The translations under genes were made by a program, and so were the position numbers. A DNA stretch of 64,000 nucleotides, taken from contig NC_083572.1 of NCBI RefSeq assembly GCF_027579695.1, positions 12,372,915 through 12,436,914 of the forward strand, read 5' to 3'. Positions within the stretch are counted from its first letter, which is position 1; every line of letters starts with the position of its first letter. Below are positions 45,705 to 57,852 of this stretch, piece after piece. The notes beneath the pieces are model-generated. The model was not told the DNA's origin. It saw nothing but the letters and a program-made list of their open reading frames with translations, and ran no database searches. The DNA is from Neoarius graeffei (Eukaryota; Chordata; Actinopteri; Siluriformes; Ariidae).

Positions 45705-45885
45705 GAGTTTAACACTGTAAAAGTTAATTTTAGACAGTAACGTCACTGAATTGGGCAAAGAGAGCTCATGGATAATGGTAATATCCTACAATGTGAAGAA
45801 AAATATTACATACGGATGGAAATATGGAAGAGAAATGAGACAGTTTCACAGTTTTGTCTTGCATGTGTTTTCTGCCCTCTAGTTT

Positions 45886-46420
45886 CTAAAAACTGTAAAT
45901 TAAAGTGGCTCTAAGCAATGTTAACAACAGTTGTAGGATTCATTTTTATTTCAAATTTGCAAAGACATTGTTTATGTTTTCATGGAAATAAAATTTTGTA
46001 CTAAGTATAAACCATAAATAGTAAAAGTGTAGCTATACCATACAGGAAGTGGGAGTGTGTTTGGAAAGGATTATCAAATCTGACATGGAGAGATTTCTTC
46101 AAAATTGAATTGCATGTATGTTCTGACTTCTTTCAAAAAGCTCTAATTTAAAGCAGCGGTAAGCAATATTAGCAAATGCTTTAGGCTTGATTTTCATTTC
46201 AACATTCTGTCTTTTATAACATTGCAAAAATTAATTTGGGGCAGTAATGCTTGAGTGAGGTGTGTAGAAAGTTCAGTTTCAACTTAGAAGAACCAATTTG
46301 TATGAGAAGTGAAAAAACAATTAGATTTGCACATTGAAATGGAATTGGTTAGGCAAAATGTTTGATAGTCTGTGGTTGCTTTTTTTATTTTTACAAGTAA
46401 TGAACAGCTTCCTGTGATAA
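45886..46420 (+). repeat. Diverged tandem units, part A
   Basis: Two units share TCTAAATTAAAGCAG-like sequence followed by AAGCAATATTAGCAA and TTTTCATTTCAA (near 45886 and 46128). Three further units lie at 50062-50860. See findings. Confidence 0.6.
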
Positions 46421-46804
46421 ATTAATAATTTATCTTTATATGCTTGCTGTGCATAAGCTATAAATTCTAATTTTTAATACACAATTGTGTAAAATATCAG
46501 AAAAACATCTGTATTTGGACTGTTCAGTGTGAAATAATATAATCTTGGTTTCTGGCAGAATTGATCTTTCATAATGTTAGGAAGCTTGTAACAAATTCTA
46601 AGAAATTGCACAAAAGAATTTTCTGAACTTTATAAAGAAAATTCTGAAAATCCATAACCTTATAAGACTAACACTGATGTCACAATGTCTTGGCTTAGCA
46701 AAGTCAAAGCTTTTCTCCAGACTTTTTCTTTTGTTATCTCTGCCAACAAAGTAGGTTATATTTTCGCCACTGTTTTTTTTTTTTTGTTACTCTGTTCCCA
46801 ATGT

Positions 46805-47167
46805 GGGCGGCACGGTGGTGTAGTGGTTAGCATTGTCACCAGCAAGAAGGTTCTGGGTTCAAGCCCAGTGGCCGACGAGGGCCTTCCTGTGCGGAGTTTG
46901 CATGTTCTCCCCGTGTCCGTGTGGGTTTCCTCTGGGTGCTCTGGTTTACCCCACAGTCCAAAGACATGCAGGTTAGGTTAACTGGTGGCTCTAAATTGAC
47001 CGTAGGTGTGAATGTGAATGGTTGTTTGTCTCTATGTGCCAGTTCTGTGATGATCCGGCGACTTGTCCAGGGTGTACCCCGCCTCTCACCCATAGTCAGC
47101 TAGGATAGGCTCCAGCTTACCTGCAACCCTGCATGGGATAAGCGGTTATGGATAATGGATGGATGGA
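46805..47167 (+). mobile_element. SINE in the dispersed repeat
   Basis: Flanked by TGTTCCCAATGT (46793-46804 and 47168-47179). GGATGG-type tail. Confidence 0.93.
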
Positions 47168-47253
47168 TGTTCCCAATGTAAGTCAAAAAGTAGTGAATGG
47201 ATTTTGCTGAAAATTTGAGAAGAGGTGGGTCATGGGCCAAGGAACAATTCATT

Positions 47254-47276
47254 ATATATATATATATATATATACC

Positions 47277-47317
<41 letters not shown>

Positions 47318-47321
47318 AATC
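47254..47321. repeat. (TA)n microsatellite
   Basis: Two TA runs with ACCGTG between them. Confidence 0.92.
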
Positions 47322-47395
47322 TAGATACAGTGGTGCTAGGAGTTACGTTGGGAACAGACAAAAAAAAAAATCCTGGATTCATATACATACGTGTA

Positions 47396-48994
47396 CAGTG
47401 GTGCTTGAAATTTTGTAAACCCTTTAAAATTTTCTATATTTCTGCATAAATATGACCTAAAACATCATCAGATTTTCACACAAGTCCTAAAAGTAGATAA
47501 AGAGAACCCAGTTAAACAAATGAGACAAAAATATTGTACTTGATCATTTATTTATTGAGGAAAAGTACATATCTGTGAGTGCCAAAAGTATGTGAACCTT
47601 TGCTGTCAGGATCTGGTGTGACCCCCTTGTGCAGCAATAACTGCAACTAAATGTTTCCGGTAACTGTTGATCAGTCCTACACACCGGCTTGGAGGAATTT
47701 TAGCCCATTTCTCCATACAGAACAGCTTCAACTCTGGGATGTTGGTGGGTTTCCTCACATGAACTGCTCGCTTCAGGTCCTTCCACAACATTTCGATTAG
47801 ATTAAGGTCAGGACTTTGACTTGGCCATTCCAAAACATGAACTTTATTCTTCTTTAACCATTCTTTGGTAGAACGACTTGTGGGCTTAGGTTTGTTGTCT
47901 TGCTGCATGACCCACCTTCTCTTGAGATTCAGTTCATGGACAGATGTCTTGACATTTTCCTTTGGAATTCTCTGGTATAATTCAGAATTCATTGTTCCAT
48001 CAATGATGGCAAGCCGTCCTGGCCCAGATGCAGCAAAACAGGCCCAAACCATGATGCTACCACCACCATGTTTCACAGATGGGATAAGGTTCTTATGCCG
48101 GAATGCAGTGTTTTCCTTTCTCCAAACATAACGCTTCTCATTTAAAACAAAATGTTCTATTTTGGTCTCATCCGTCCACAAAACATTTTTCCAATAGCCT
48201 TCTGGCTTGTCCACGTGATCTTTAGCAAACTGCAGATGAGCAGCAATGTTCTTTTTGGAGAGCAGTTGCTTTCTCCTTGCAACCCTGCCATGCACACCAT
48301 TGTTGTTCAGTGTTCTCCTGATGGTGGACTCATGAACATTAACATTAGCCAAAGTGAGAGAGGCCTTCAGTTGCTTAGAAGTTACCCTGGGTCCTTTGTG
48401 ACCTCGCCAACTATTACACGCCTTGCTCTTGGAGTGATCTTTGTTGGTCGACCACTCCTGGGGAGGGTAACAGTGGTTTTGAATTTCCTCCATTTGTACA
48501 CAATCTGTCTGACTGTGGACTGGTGGAGTCCAAACTCTTTAGAAATGGTTTTGTAACCTTTTCCAGCCTGATGAGCATCAACAACGCTTTTTCTGAGGTC
48601 CTCAGAAATCTCCTTTGTTTGTGCCATGATACACTTCCACAAACATGTGTTGTGAAGATCAGACTTTGATAGATCCCTGTTCTTTAAATAAAACAGGGTG
48701 CCCACTCACACCTGATTGTCATCCCACTGATTGAAAACACCTGACTCTCATTTCACCTTCAAATGAACTGCTAATCCTAGAGGTTCACATACTTTTGCCA
48801 CTCACAGATATGTAATATTGGATCATTTTCCTCAATAAATAAATGACCAAGTATAATATTTTTGTCTCATTTGTTTAACTGGGTTTTCTTCATCTACTTT
48901 TAGGACTTGTGTGAAAATCTGATAATGTTTTAGGTCATATTTATGCAGAAATATAGAAAATTCTAAAGGGTCCACAAACTTTCAAGCACCACTG
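47396..48994 (-). mobile_element. Tc1-like transposon, CAGTGGTGCTTGAAAG family, inverted copy
   Basis: 1599 bp, TA-flanked. Termini CAGTGGTGCTTGAAA and CTTTCAAGCACCACTG. The sequences on its two sides (47342-47389 and 48995-49042) are themselves inverted copies of each other. Confidence 0.94.
47606..48631 (-). pseudogene. Tc1-like transposase, frameshifted
   Basis: Starts MAQTKEISEDLRKSVVDAHQ (about 48631) with the paired helix-turn-helix domains. The frame shifts near 48400 at the TKDPG/VTSKQLK junction and ends QGGHTRS at 47606. Catalytic Asp (LWTDETKIE), Asp (VMQQDNK) and Glu (SPDLNLIEMLW) remain, but the histidine after the second Asp (DPKHTS in the sister copies) reads KPKPTS. Probably inactive. 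Confidence 0.92.
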
Positions 48995-49087
48995 TATGTA
49001 TATGAATCCAGGATTTTTTTTTTTGTCTGTTCCCAACGTAACTCCTAAAGTAGTGAAAGGATTTGGATGAAATTTGGTGTACAGCTC

Positions 49088-49089
<2 letters not shown>

Positions 49090-49129
<40 letters not shown>

Positions 49130-49130
49130 C
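49090..49130. repeat. (TAT)n microsatellite
   Basis: About 13 ATT/TAT units. Confidence 0.93.
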
Positions 49131-49468
49131 TCCATCAAATTTTTTGGAGGAGGTTATGTTTTTGCCTCTGTTTGTTTGACTGTTTCCAACGTAACTCAAA
49201 AGGTAGTGAACGGATTTTCATGAAATTTTGAGGAAAGGTGAGCCATGGGCCAAGGAGCAATTGATTATATTTTGACACAAATCCAAATATGTATATGCAT
49301 GCGCATCCATAATTTTTTTGTCTGTTCCCAACATAACTCAAAAAGTAGTGAACGGATTTTGATTAAATTTCGTGGACAGCTTTTATCCCAGCTTCAATTG
49401 ATTTGGTTTTGATGTTGATAATATGTGGCTTGGCAGAGGTATGCACTCCACCGAGTGCCCTTCTAGTT

Positions 49469-51417
49469 TTAAATCTAATTTGGTGATTGGTTGAGACAGA
49501 ATTGGACATGAGATGCCCAATTCCACTTTTGCTTTCTGACTGGTCTTTAGAGAAAGATTGAGTTTACCAGAGGACTTAAAACCAGTTTGAGTCCGGTATC
49601 TGCTGAGTGCAGTTTCAGAGCAGGGTAAATAAAGTACTCTACATGTAAACAAAAAGCAGAGAATGATTCTATAATTGTTGAAGTATTGGGTGCAAGATCC
49701 TCTATCCCTGTTTCTAAGCTCATAACTCTTTTCTGTTGTAAAATCCAATCCATTCAAATGGAGCAGTTTCCACTGAATCACACTCCGCTTCTTTCTGTGC
49801 AGCGGTGTACTTCTCCTGATCCAATCCAAACCAAAAAAACCACATGGAGAACAGCTAAAGTTTATGGGTGTTCTATAACTGTGCTGTGGTTTATATCAAA
49901 ATATCAAAACTCAAAACCTGGAGTGATATACAGTATAGGCGAAACAGTGGCAGAAATTCAGACCATGATGTGTTCTAATGCAGACAAAGAAAGAAAGAAG
50001 GGGCATTAGAGGGCATGGAATATGACAGTATGTACAGTATGCATGTTCTCACCTCCAGTTTTGAAAAGCACCAAATTAAAGCGGCCATCAACAATATTAG
50101 CAACGGGCAGATGTTTCATTTTCATTTGCAATGACGCGCTTCATGTCTTCATGTAAATAAAGTTTTACTTAGAGAAAAGGTTTACTCACAGAAGGTTGAT
50201 TAATGCAACTTAGATAACGTTACATGTTTTATATGTGCGTTACATGTTTTATATGTGCGTTCTAAATTCAAGCAGGCATAAACAATATTAGCAACAATAT
50301 TAGCTTCCTTTTCATTACAACTTTGCAAAATTATTGTTCATGTCTGCATGTCATTAAAGCTTCACACAAATTGTTATCCATAGATGGTATCAAGAGGCTA
50401 GAAGTTTGAACCATCCGAAAAACCCTTGAAGACCACCCTCCCTCCTTTAAAAAAAAAAAAAAAAAAAAGTGTAGCACACAACTTACCGTACAAGAAGTGG
50501 GAGTGTGCAGTTTACATGTCACACAAGTCGACACAGTACATTAAAAATGCATGAATGGGGTTATTTTGACATATGAAATTTGTAATATAATTTTACATGT
50601 CTGTGTGTGTTCGGAAGTCTAGTTTCTAAAAGCTCTAAATTAAAGCAGAGCTTAATTTAGCAATATCAGCAACTGGTGTATGTTTCATTTTCATTTCAAA
50701 CATATGCATTGTTCATGTCTTTATGTAATGAAAGTTTTCCACTTTAAGTATCGCCCACAGAAAGTGTCACGAGGCTAGAAATATGAACCGTCCAAAGATT
50801 TTGATGATGGTTAAATTTCACACAGCTCTCCTGTATTGGAGCACTTTTGCCACAGACTGGCAGTAGGGAGCTGGATTTGTTCAATAACAGGCCCCTTTAT
50901 GTGGCACTATTTCAGTTCCTGTTCCAGAAAAAAACAAAACTCTGTCACACTTCCCCTCACCACTTTCACTATGTGTATGTAGTGATAATTTTAAGTGTTT
51001 ATAAAAAGCCTAGTTTGCATTTGAATGGTATACACCAAGCAAAGCAATTATTCACTCCTGGATGTTTAACATTATAAAGATCACTCTTTGCATATGGGTT
51101 TATTTATACATTTACAACTTAAAAATAATCCCTTTACAACTCTTGCCTAATTCCTGTCTACTGTAATCTTACTGGTTCATCTGTGCTGTGTGCCAAGTTT
51201 GAAAAACCAGAAGTGAGTGGTATTTTGCTGTAAATGTGTCCGTACGGTCCAAAGCAAATCATGAAACTTCCGACTCTAAAGGGAGAATGCTCACCTAAAA
51301 ATGGAAGCCAAGCTGAAGGCGGAATTATTTTAACAGTCAGTTATAGTGGCATCCATTCTGTGACTTTCCACAACATTAAATGCAGCTACAAACTGAGCTA
51401 CTTATATATATACGGTA
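49469..51417. other. No gene; three diverged tandem units
   Basis: Contains units at about 50062, 50260 and 50620 of the repeat described at 45886, an 18-base A run near 50450 and a short duplication of TTACATGTTTTATATGTGCG (50220-50260). No exon recognised. Confidence 0.55.
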
Positions 51418-51767
51418 GGTGGCACGGTGGTGTAGTGGTTAGCATTGTCGCCTCACAACTGGTCTCCTGGGTTCGAGCCCAGTGGCTGACAAGGGCCTTT
51501 CTGTGCGGAGTTTGCATGTTCTCCCCGTGTCCGCGTGGGTTTCCTCCGGGTGCTCCGGTTTCTCCCACAGTCCAAAGACATGCAGGTTAGGCTAATTGGT
51601 GGCTCTAAATTGACCGTAGGTGTGAATGGTTGTTTGTCTCTATGTGTCAGCCCTGCGAAGATCTGGCAACTTGTCCAGGGTGTACCCCGCCTCTCACCCA
51701 GAGTCAGCTGGGATAGGCTCCAGCTTGCCTGCGACCCTGTAGGACAGGATAAGTGGCTACAGATAAT
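51418..51767 (+). mobile_element. SINE
   Basis: Complete copy with TGGATA at the 3' end, running into a (TA)n tract. The B box is altered (CAACTGGTCTCCTGGGTTCG). Confidence 0.9.

Positions 51768-51830
<63 letters not shown>
51768..51830. repeat. (TA)n microsatellite
   Basis: About 31 TA units between a SINE and a Tc1; the Tc1 probably used a TA here as its target. Confidence 0.95.
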
Positions 51831-51835
<5 letters not shown>

Positions 51836-53437
51836 GTGCTTGAAAGTTTGTGAACCCTTTAGAATTTTCTATATTTCTGCATAAATATGACCTAAAACAT
51901 CATCAGATTTTCACACAAGTCCTAAAAGTAGATAAAGAGAACCCAGTTAAACAAATGAGACAAAAATATTATACTTGGTCATTTATTTATTGAGGAAAAT
52001 GATCCAATATTACATATGTGTGAGTGGCAAAAGTATGTGAACCTCTAGGATTAGCAGTTAATTTGAAGCTGAAATTAGAGTCGGGTGTTTTCAAGCAATG
52101 GGATGACAATCAGGTGTGAGTGGGCACCCTGTTTTATTTAAAGAACAGGGATCTATAAAAGTCTGATCTTTACAACACATGTTTGTGGAAGTGTATCATG
52201 GCACGAACAAAGGAGATTTCTGAGGACCTCAGAAAAAGCGTTGTTGATGCTCATCAGGCTGGAAAAGGTTACAAAACCATCTCTAAAGAGTTTGGACTCC
52301 ACCAATCCACAGTCAGACAGATTGTTTACAAATGGAAGAAATTCAAGACCAGTGTTACCCTCCCCAGGAATGGTCGACCAACAAAGATCACTCCAAGAGC
52401 AAGGTGCGTAATAGTCGGCAAGGTCATAAAGGACCCCAGGGTAACTTCTAAGCAACTGAAGGCCTCTCTCACATTGGCTAGTGTTAATGTTCATGAGTCC
52501 ACCATCAGGAGAACACTGAACAACAATGGTGTGTATGGCAGGGTTGCAAGGAGAAAGCCACTGCTCTCCAAAAAGAACACTGCTGCTTGTCTTCAGTTTG
52601 CTAAAGATCACGTGGACAAGCCAGAAGGCTATTGGAAAAATGTTTTGTGGACAGATGAGACCAAAATAGAACTTTTTGGTTTAAATGAGAGGCGTTATGT
52701 TTGGAGAAAGGAAAACACTGCATTCCAGCATAAGAACCTTATCCCATCTGTGAAACATGGTGGTGGTAGTATCATGGTTTGGGCCTGTTTTGCTGCATCT
52801 GGGCCAGGATGGCTTGCCATCATTGATGGAACAATGAATTCTGAATTATACCAGCGAATTCTAAAGGAAAATGTCAGGACATCTGTCCATGAACTGAATC
52901 TCAAGAGAAGGTGGGTCATGCAGCAAGACAACGACCCTAAGCACACAAGTGGTTCTATCAAAGAATGGTTAAAGAAGAATAAAGTTAATGTTCTGGAATG
53001 GCCAAGTCAAAGTCCTGACCTTAATCCAATGGAAATGTTGTGGAAGGACCTGAAGTGAGCAGTTCATGTGAGGAAACCCGCCAACATCCCAGAGTTGAAG
53101 CTGTTCTGTACGGAGGAATGGGCTAAAATTCCTCCAAGCCGATGTGCAGGACTGATCAACAGTTACCGCAAACGTTTAGCTGCAGTTATTGCTGCACAAG
53201 GGGGTCACACCAGATACTGAAAGCAAAGGTTCACATACTTTTGCCCCTCACAGATCTGTAATATTGGATCATTTTCCTCAATAAATAAATGACCAAGTAT
53301 AATATTTTTGTCTCATTTGTTTAACTGGGTTCTCTTTATCTACTTTTAGGACTTGTGTGAAAATCTGATGATGTTTTAGGTCATATTTATGCAGAAATAT
53401 AGAAAATTCTAAAGGGTTCACAAACTTTCAAGCACCA

Positions 53438-53440
<3 letters not shown>
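51831..53440 (+). mobile_element. Tc1-like transposon, CAGTGGTGCTTGAAAG family, most complete copy
   Basis: 1610 bp between TAGTGGTGCTTGAAAG and CTTTCAAGCACCACTG, with (TA)n on both sides. The transposase is open apart from one nonsense codon. Confidence 0.95.
52198..53220 (+). pseudogene. Tc1-like transposase with one premature stop
   Basis: Starts MARTKEISEDLRKSVVDAHQ (an upstream in-frame ATG is at 52183). Two helix-turn-helix regions occupy about residues 1-110, then LWTDETKIELF, VMQQDNDPKHTSG and SPDLNPMEMLW give the DD34E triad. TGA at 53056-53058 stands where the sister copies have CGA (after KDLK), the expected result of methylated CpG decay. Beyond it the frame stays open through AVHVRKPANIPELKLF to QGGHTRY and a stop at 53220. 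Confidence 0.93.

Positions 53441-53494
<54 letters not shown>
53441..53494. repeat. (TA)n microsatellite
   Basis: About 27 TA units joining the Tc1 to the next MITE. Confidence 0.95.
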
Positions 53495-53499
<5 letters not shown>

Positions 53500-54207
53500 T
53501 ACTGTGCAAAAGTCTTAGGCCCCCTATTTTTTTTCAAACAAATTTGGTGATAAATTTCTATTTTATGACTTTTACATTATCGAGTCGGTACAAAAATATT
53601 TTAGAGTTCCAAACGTTCATTTTCCAGCACAAAATTAAATGCTACAGGGAAAAAAAGTTTGTATCTGTGTAAGTGGTTAGCACGGTCGCCTCACAGCAAG
53701 AAGGTTCTAGGTTCGAGCCTAGCGGCCAGCAGGGGCCTTTCTGTGCGGAGTTTGCATGATCTCCGCGTGTCTGTGTGGGTTTCCTCCGGGTGCTCCGGTT
53801 TCCCCCACAGTTCAAAGACCTGCAGTTAGGTTAACGTAGGGCGGCCTTGGGCTGAAGTGCCCTTGAGCAACGTACCCAACCCCTGACTGCTCCCCAGGTG
53901 CTGTAGTGTGGCTGCCCACTGCTCTGTGTGTGGCTACTGGGTTTTGGTGCAAAATGAAGATGCGAGTATGACAGTCAAAGTGTCCAGTAGAACTCTGGCT
54001 GGTTTTGCAAGATGCTCAGTAAATTTTTTTTTTCAAGCAAAGCATCGTCTCACACGAAATATTGACTTTGTTTCATTTATTATGGCTTACTGATTACTGT
54101 TTATAGTATTTTTTTAAATGTTGAAACATTTCATTTCTATATTTTTAAGCCATTTTTGGTCTCCAGCATTTCTTTACATGCGTCTAAGACTTGTGCACAG
54201 GACTGTT
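53495..54207 (+). mobile_element. Tc1/mariner-type MITE, CACAGTACTGTGCAAAAG family
   Basis: Left end CACAGTACTGTGCAAAAGTC; right end GACTTGTGCACAGGACTG, inverted. No transposase. A SINE variant sits inside. A partial sister copy is at 23190. Confidence 0.85.
53671..53936 (+). mobile_element. SINE variant with alternative 3' half, truncated
   Basis: Begins within the A box (GTAAGTGGTTAGC) and ends at GCTCTGTGTGTGG. The 3' half GGGCTGAAGTGCCCTTGAGC matches the variant at 14105. Confidence 0.85.
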
Positions 54208-54676
54208 TATGTGGTGTGTCATTCTTTAATACATAAAAATGATTGATGTTGGGAAATCTGCTGTGGTAGAAGAAGAATAAAACACTGGTTCGACTTTAAA
54301 AATTGATCCAGAAGTGCAGCAGTCACTTCAAGCTAAGCCAATTGCTTTAATGGCTATCTTTAATGTCTCTGTCTGATAGCTCTGAAAGCACACACTAAAG
54401 AGAATGGACTAGATGAAATGGGTCAGCTTTTTTTTTTGTTAAATCTGGAACCATCGTCTGGATTTGTTTGTCCACCAGCGACAGTCAGTCGGGCTGCTGT
54501 GCTATTGATTTGCTCTGAGCAATGTCACACACTCACTCACACACACACTCACACACTACACGTACAACCTGCTCCTAGAAAACTGCGACAGAACCAACAA
54601 CCCAGACAAAATATCAAAAAGGCTGAGTGTTAATGCAATAAATTAATGCTTTTTAGCTCTTAGTGACACTTGTAAA
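54208..54676. other. No gene seen
   Basis: Contains a short (AC)n/CTCA run near 54527-54557; otherwise featureless. Confidence 0.45.
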
Positions 54677-54886
54677 TACGATGGTAAGTCAAAAAGTTCT
54701 AAGACAGATGTTATAATTTCAAAAGATGTGAAAGACATCCCCCAGAATTCTACAAAGAAGGAATTCTCCAATGAAAACACCACTTGCAGAAGTGTTTAGA
54801 CTTAAATGGAGGATATGTAGAGAAATAGATTTGTTATTTTCAGAAATAACGATTTTTCCCCCCGAACTTTTTGACTTACCCTTGTA
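54677..54886. mobile_element. Short mariner-type MITE
   Basis: 210 bp with inverted ends TACGATGGTAAGTCAAAAAG and CTTTTTGACTTACCCTTGTA. No open frame. Confidence 0.82.
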
Positions 54887-55649
54887 TTCCTGTAAATATA
54901 AACTGCTGCCTAAACAAGTGGCTTAAATTTTTCTCATGATAAAAAAAAAAAAATTGCTCAGGGTTTGTAGTTTGTATTTTGTCATTAACTTCCTTTTCTG
55001 TCTCATAACCATAAATATGAGCCTACCTTTCGGGATTACACTTGGACAAGGAATAGAGAGAGAGATCACTGAAAGTTTCCAAATGAATGCAGAAATGGAG
55101 TAAAGTCCCAAACAATGCCAGTCCTCCTTATGAATGACATGCAGGACTGTAACCAGGATGAATAATTTAGTGGCGAAGAGTATATCACAGTTTACACAGC
55201 TGGTATACACCAGTTCCTAAACTCGAGTTTATTTTATTTTCATAAGCTGTTCTGAGTGAAAATAATTATATTGAGTTCAAGGTGACATATTATACCCCTT
55301 TTCCACAAGTCGACACAGTTCCCTGAGGTCTTAATAAAATGTGTGTGACATACTTTGGTCAAAACATCACAAGGATAAAGCCCCATAGCTCTCTTCTCAC
55401 CCTGTCTTAACAGCCCTCTTCAAAACAGCCGATATGAGCGCCTTTTCCTTTAAATGATAATGAGCCACTGCTCACTCCACTCCCCTTTTCTGCCAGGCAA
55501 TCAGGTAGCATTTTCATGAATATTCAATTGCCAATGTAGTTCTCAAGCCATGAGTGGATATACTCAGATGAGGGGGTGGGATCATTCTAATGAGCTCCAC
55601 TTGTGACATAGAAAGTGGAGACGCATCTGAACGTCTTGTTGAAGGACAT
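54887..55649. other. No gene seen
   Basis: No exon or repeat recognised before the SINE target site (55635-55649). Confidence 0.4.
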
Positions 55650-55996
55650 CCATTCATTATCTGTAGCCGCTTATCCTGTTCTACAGGGTCGCAGGCAAGC
55701 TGGAGCCTATCCCAGTTGACTATGGGCGAGAGGCAGGGTACACCCTGGACAAGTCGCCAGGTCATCGCAGGGCTAACACATAGACAACCATGTCACAGTC
55801 ACATTCACACCTACGGTCAATTTAGAGCCACCAATTATGCCTTTGGACTGTGGTGGAAACTGGAGCACCCAGAGGAAACCCACACGGACATGGGGAGAGC
55901 ATGCAAACTCCACACAGAAAGGCCCTCGCCGGCCTCGAACCCAGGACATTCTTGTTGTAAGGTGACAGTGCTAACCACTACACCACCGTGCCGTCC
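55650..55996 (-). mobile_element. SINE, diverged
   Basis: Flanked by CTTGTTGAAGGACAT (55635-55649 and 55997-56011). Small deletions near CCAATTATGCC and at the B box. Confidence 0.93.
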
Positions 55997-56177
55997 CTTG
56001 TTGAAGGACATGTTTTCTAAAAATGAAAGCCCAAAAGAAACTGACTGGATGTCTTATTTCAGAGTTTGAAGATTGGTGGGCACTCCAGATACCCAAATGT
56101 ACGTACACATGGACTGAAAAAAAAGAGATTTTCATAATATGTCCCCTTTAAATATTTTATTTAACAGTTATCAGGCT

Positions 56178-56542
56178 GGCGGCACGGTGGTGTAGTGGTT
56201 AGCGCTGTCGCCTCACAGCAAGAAGGTCCGGGTTTGAGCCCCGTGGCCGGCGAGGGCCTTTCTGTGCGGAGTTTGCATGTTCTCCCCGTGTCCGCGTGGG
56301 TTTCCTCCGGGTGCTCCGGTTTCCCCCACAGTCCAAAGAGATGCAGGTTAGGTTAACTGGTGACTCCAAATTGACTGTAGATGTGAGTGTGAATGGTTGT
56401 CTGTGTCTATGTGTCAGCCCTGTGATGACCTGGCGACTTGTCCAGGGTGTACCCCGCCTTTCGCCCGTAGTGAGCTGGGATAGGCTCCAGCTCGCCTGCG
56501 ACCCTGTAGAACAGGATAAAGCGGCTAGAGATAATGAGATGA
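56178..56542 (+). mobile_element. SINE
   Basis: Flanked by GTTATCAGGCT (56167-56177 and 56543-56553). Confidence 0.93.
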
Positions 56543-56735
56543 GTTATCAGGCTTTTTTTATGTGTGCACATGAGCTACTCATGACTGAAAAAGCATACCT
56601 TAAAAATACAGCTAATTTGGGGTATCGAAGACTAAAACGATCGACTAGCATTACTGCAAACTGCCTTGCAATGTTACAAGTAGTTCACATTTTATAAAGT
56701 GTCCGTTTTCCTCATAAACACTCACATGAACATTA

Positions 56736-57250
56736 CATGACCAAAAGTTTGGGCACACCTGACCATCATATCCATATGTGCTTGTTGAACACCTCATTCC
56801 AGATTGAGTCTCCTTTGCATTCCCTCCATTCGTCGGGGCAGACTTTACACTAGAATTTAGAACGTGGTTGTGGGGATGCAATCATTCAGCAACAAGTGAG
56901 GTCAGACACTGATGTTGGACAAGAAGGGCAAGAAGGTCTAGGGTGCAGTTGGCATTCCAGTCCATCCCAAAGGTGTTCAGTGGGGTTGAGATCAGGGCCC
57001 TGTGAGGGACACTTGAGATCTTTCACACCAACCATGTCTTCATGGAGCATGCTTTGTGCACAGGGGCATTGTCATGCTGGAATATGTTTGGGCCTCTCAG
57101 TTCCAGTGAAGGGAAGTTATAATGTCACAGTACACAAAGACATTCTGTACAATTGTGTACTTCCAACTTTGTGATAACAGTTTACAGAAGAACCATACTG
57201 TATATGTGTGTGATGGTCAGCTGTCCACAAATGTTTGTACATATAATGTA
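56736..57250 (-). mobile_element. Tc1-like relic (CATGACCAAAAGTTTG family)
   Basis: The left end CATGACCAAAAGTTTGGGCA is followed by ACCTGACCATCA; the right side has TGATGGTCAGCTGTCCAC in opposite orientation. The minus strand still reads FQHDNAPVH (about 57085) and GPDLNPTEHLWDGLE (about 56990), the second Asp and the Glu of the triad. No continuous frame. Confidence 0.8.
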
Positions 57251-57289
57251 TGTAGAGCTTAAGTTTATGCATAAATGCAAAAGAATAAT

Positions 57290-57665
57290 CTCATCTCATC
57301 ATCTCTAGCCACTTTATCCTGTTCTACAGGGTCGCAGGCAAGCTGGAGCCTATCCCAGCTGACTACGGGCGAAAGGTGGGGTACACCCTGGACAAGTCGC
57401 CAGGTCATCACAGGGCTGACACATAGACACAGACAACCATTCACACTCACATTCACACCTATGGTCAATTTAGAGTCGCCAGTTAACCTAACCTGCATGT
57501 CTTTGGACTGTGGGGGAAACCGGAGCACCCGGAGGAAACCCATGCGGACATGGGGAGAACATGCAAACTCCACACAGAAAGGCCCTCGTCGACCACGGGG
57601 CTCAAACCCGGAGCTTCTTGCTGTGAGGCGACAGTGCTAACCACTACACCACCGTGCTGCCTACC
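57290..57665 (-). mobile_element. SINE
   Basis: Flanked by AAAAGAATAAT (57279-57289 and 57666-57676). Confidence 0.93.
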
Positions 57666-57681
57666 AAAAGAATAATTAAAT

Positions 57682-57803
57682 AATATTGGCTGGCTTTGAG
57701 TGGTGTATCAGATATATTCCATTCAGCTAGCATGATATTGAACAAGTCGAAGACGAGTCGCTGAATGGAATATATCTGGTATACCACGAAAAAAGCCAGC
57801 CAA

Positions 57804-57807
<4 letters not shown>
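57682..57807. repeat. Hairpin, 45 bp arms
   Basis: Left arm AATATTGGCTGGCTTTGAGT...ATTCCATTCAG and right arm CTGAATGGAAT...AGCCAGCCAATATT pair with few mismatches around a 34 bp loop. This could be a terminal structure or recombination site of the element. Confidence 0.88.

Positions 57808-57851
<44 letters not shown>
57803..57851. repeat. (ATT)n microsatellite
   Basis: About 16 units directly after the hairpin. Confidence 0.93.

Positions 57852-57852
<1 letters not shown>

Larger units (their letters stand above)
46739..49468 (+). repeat. GGAGGTTATG...CTTCTAGTT family, two copies broken by a SINE and a Tc1
   Basis: Pieces at 46739-46804, 47168-47395, 48995-49092 and 49135-49468 carry the family modules. 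The last piece is a full unit ending CCGAGTGCCCTTCTAGTT. Between them lie a SINE, (TA)n, a Tc1 and (TAT)n. Confidence 0.72.
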
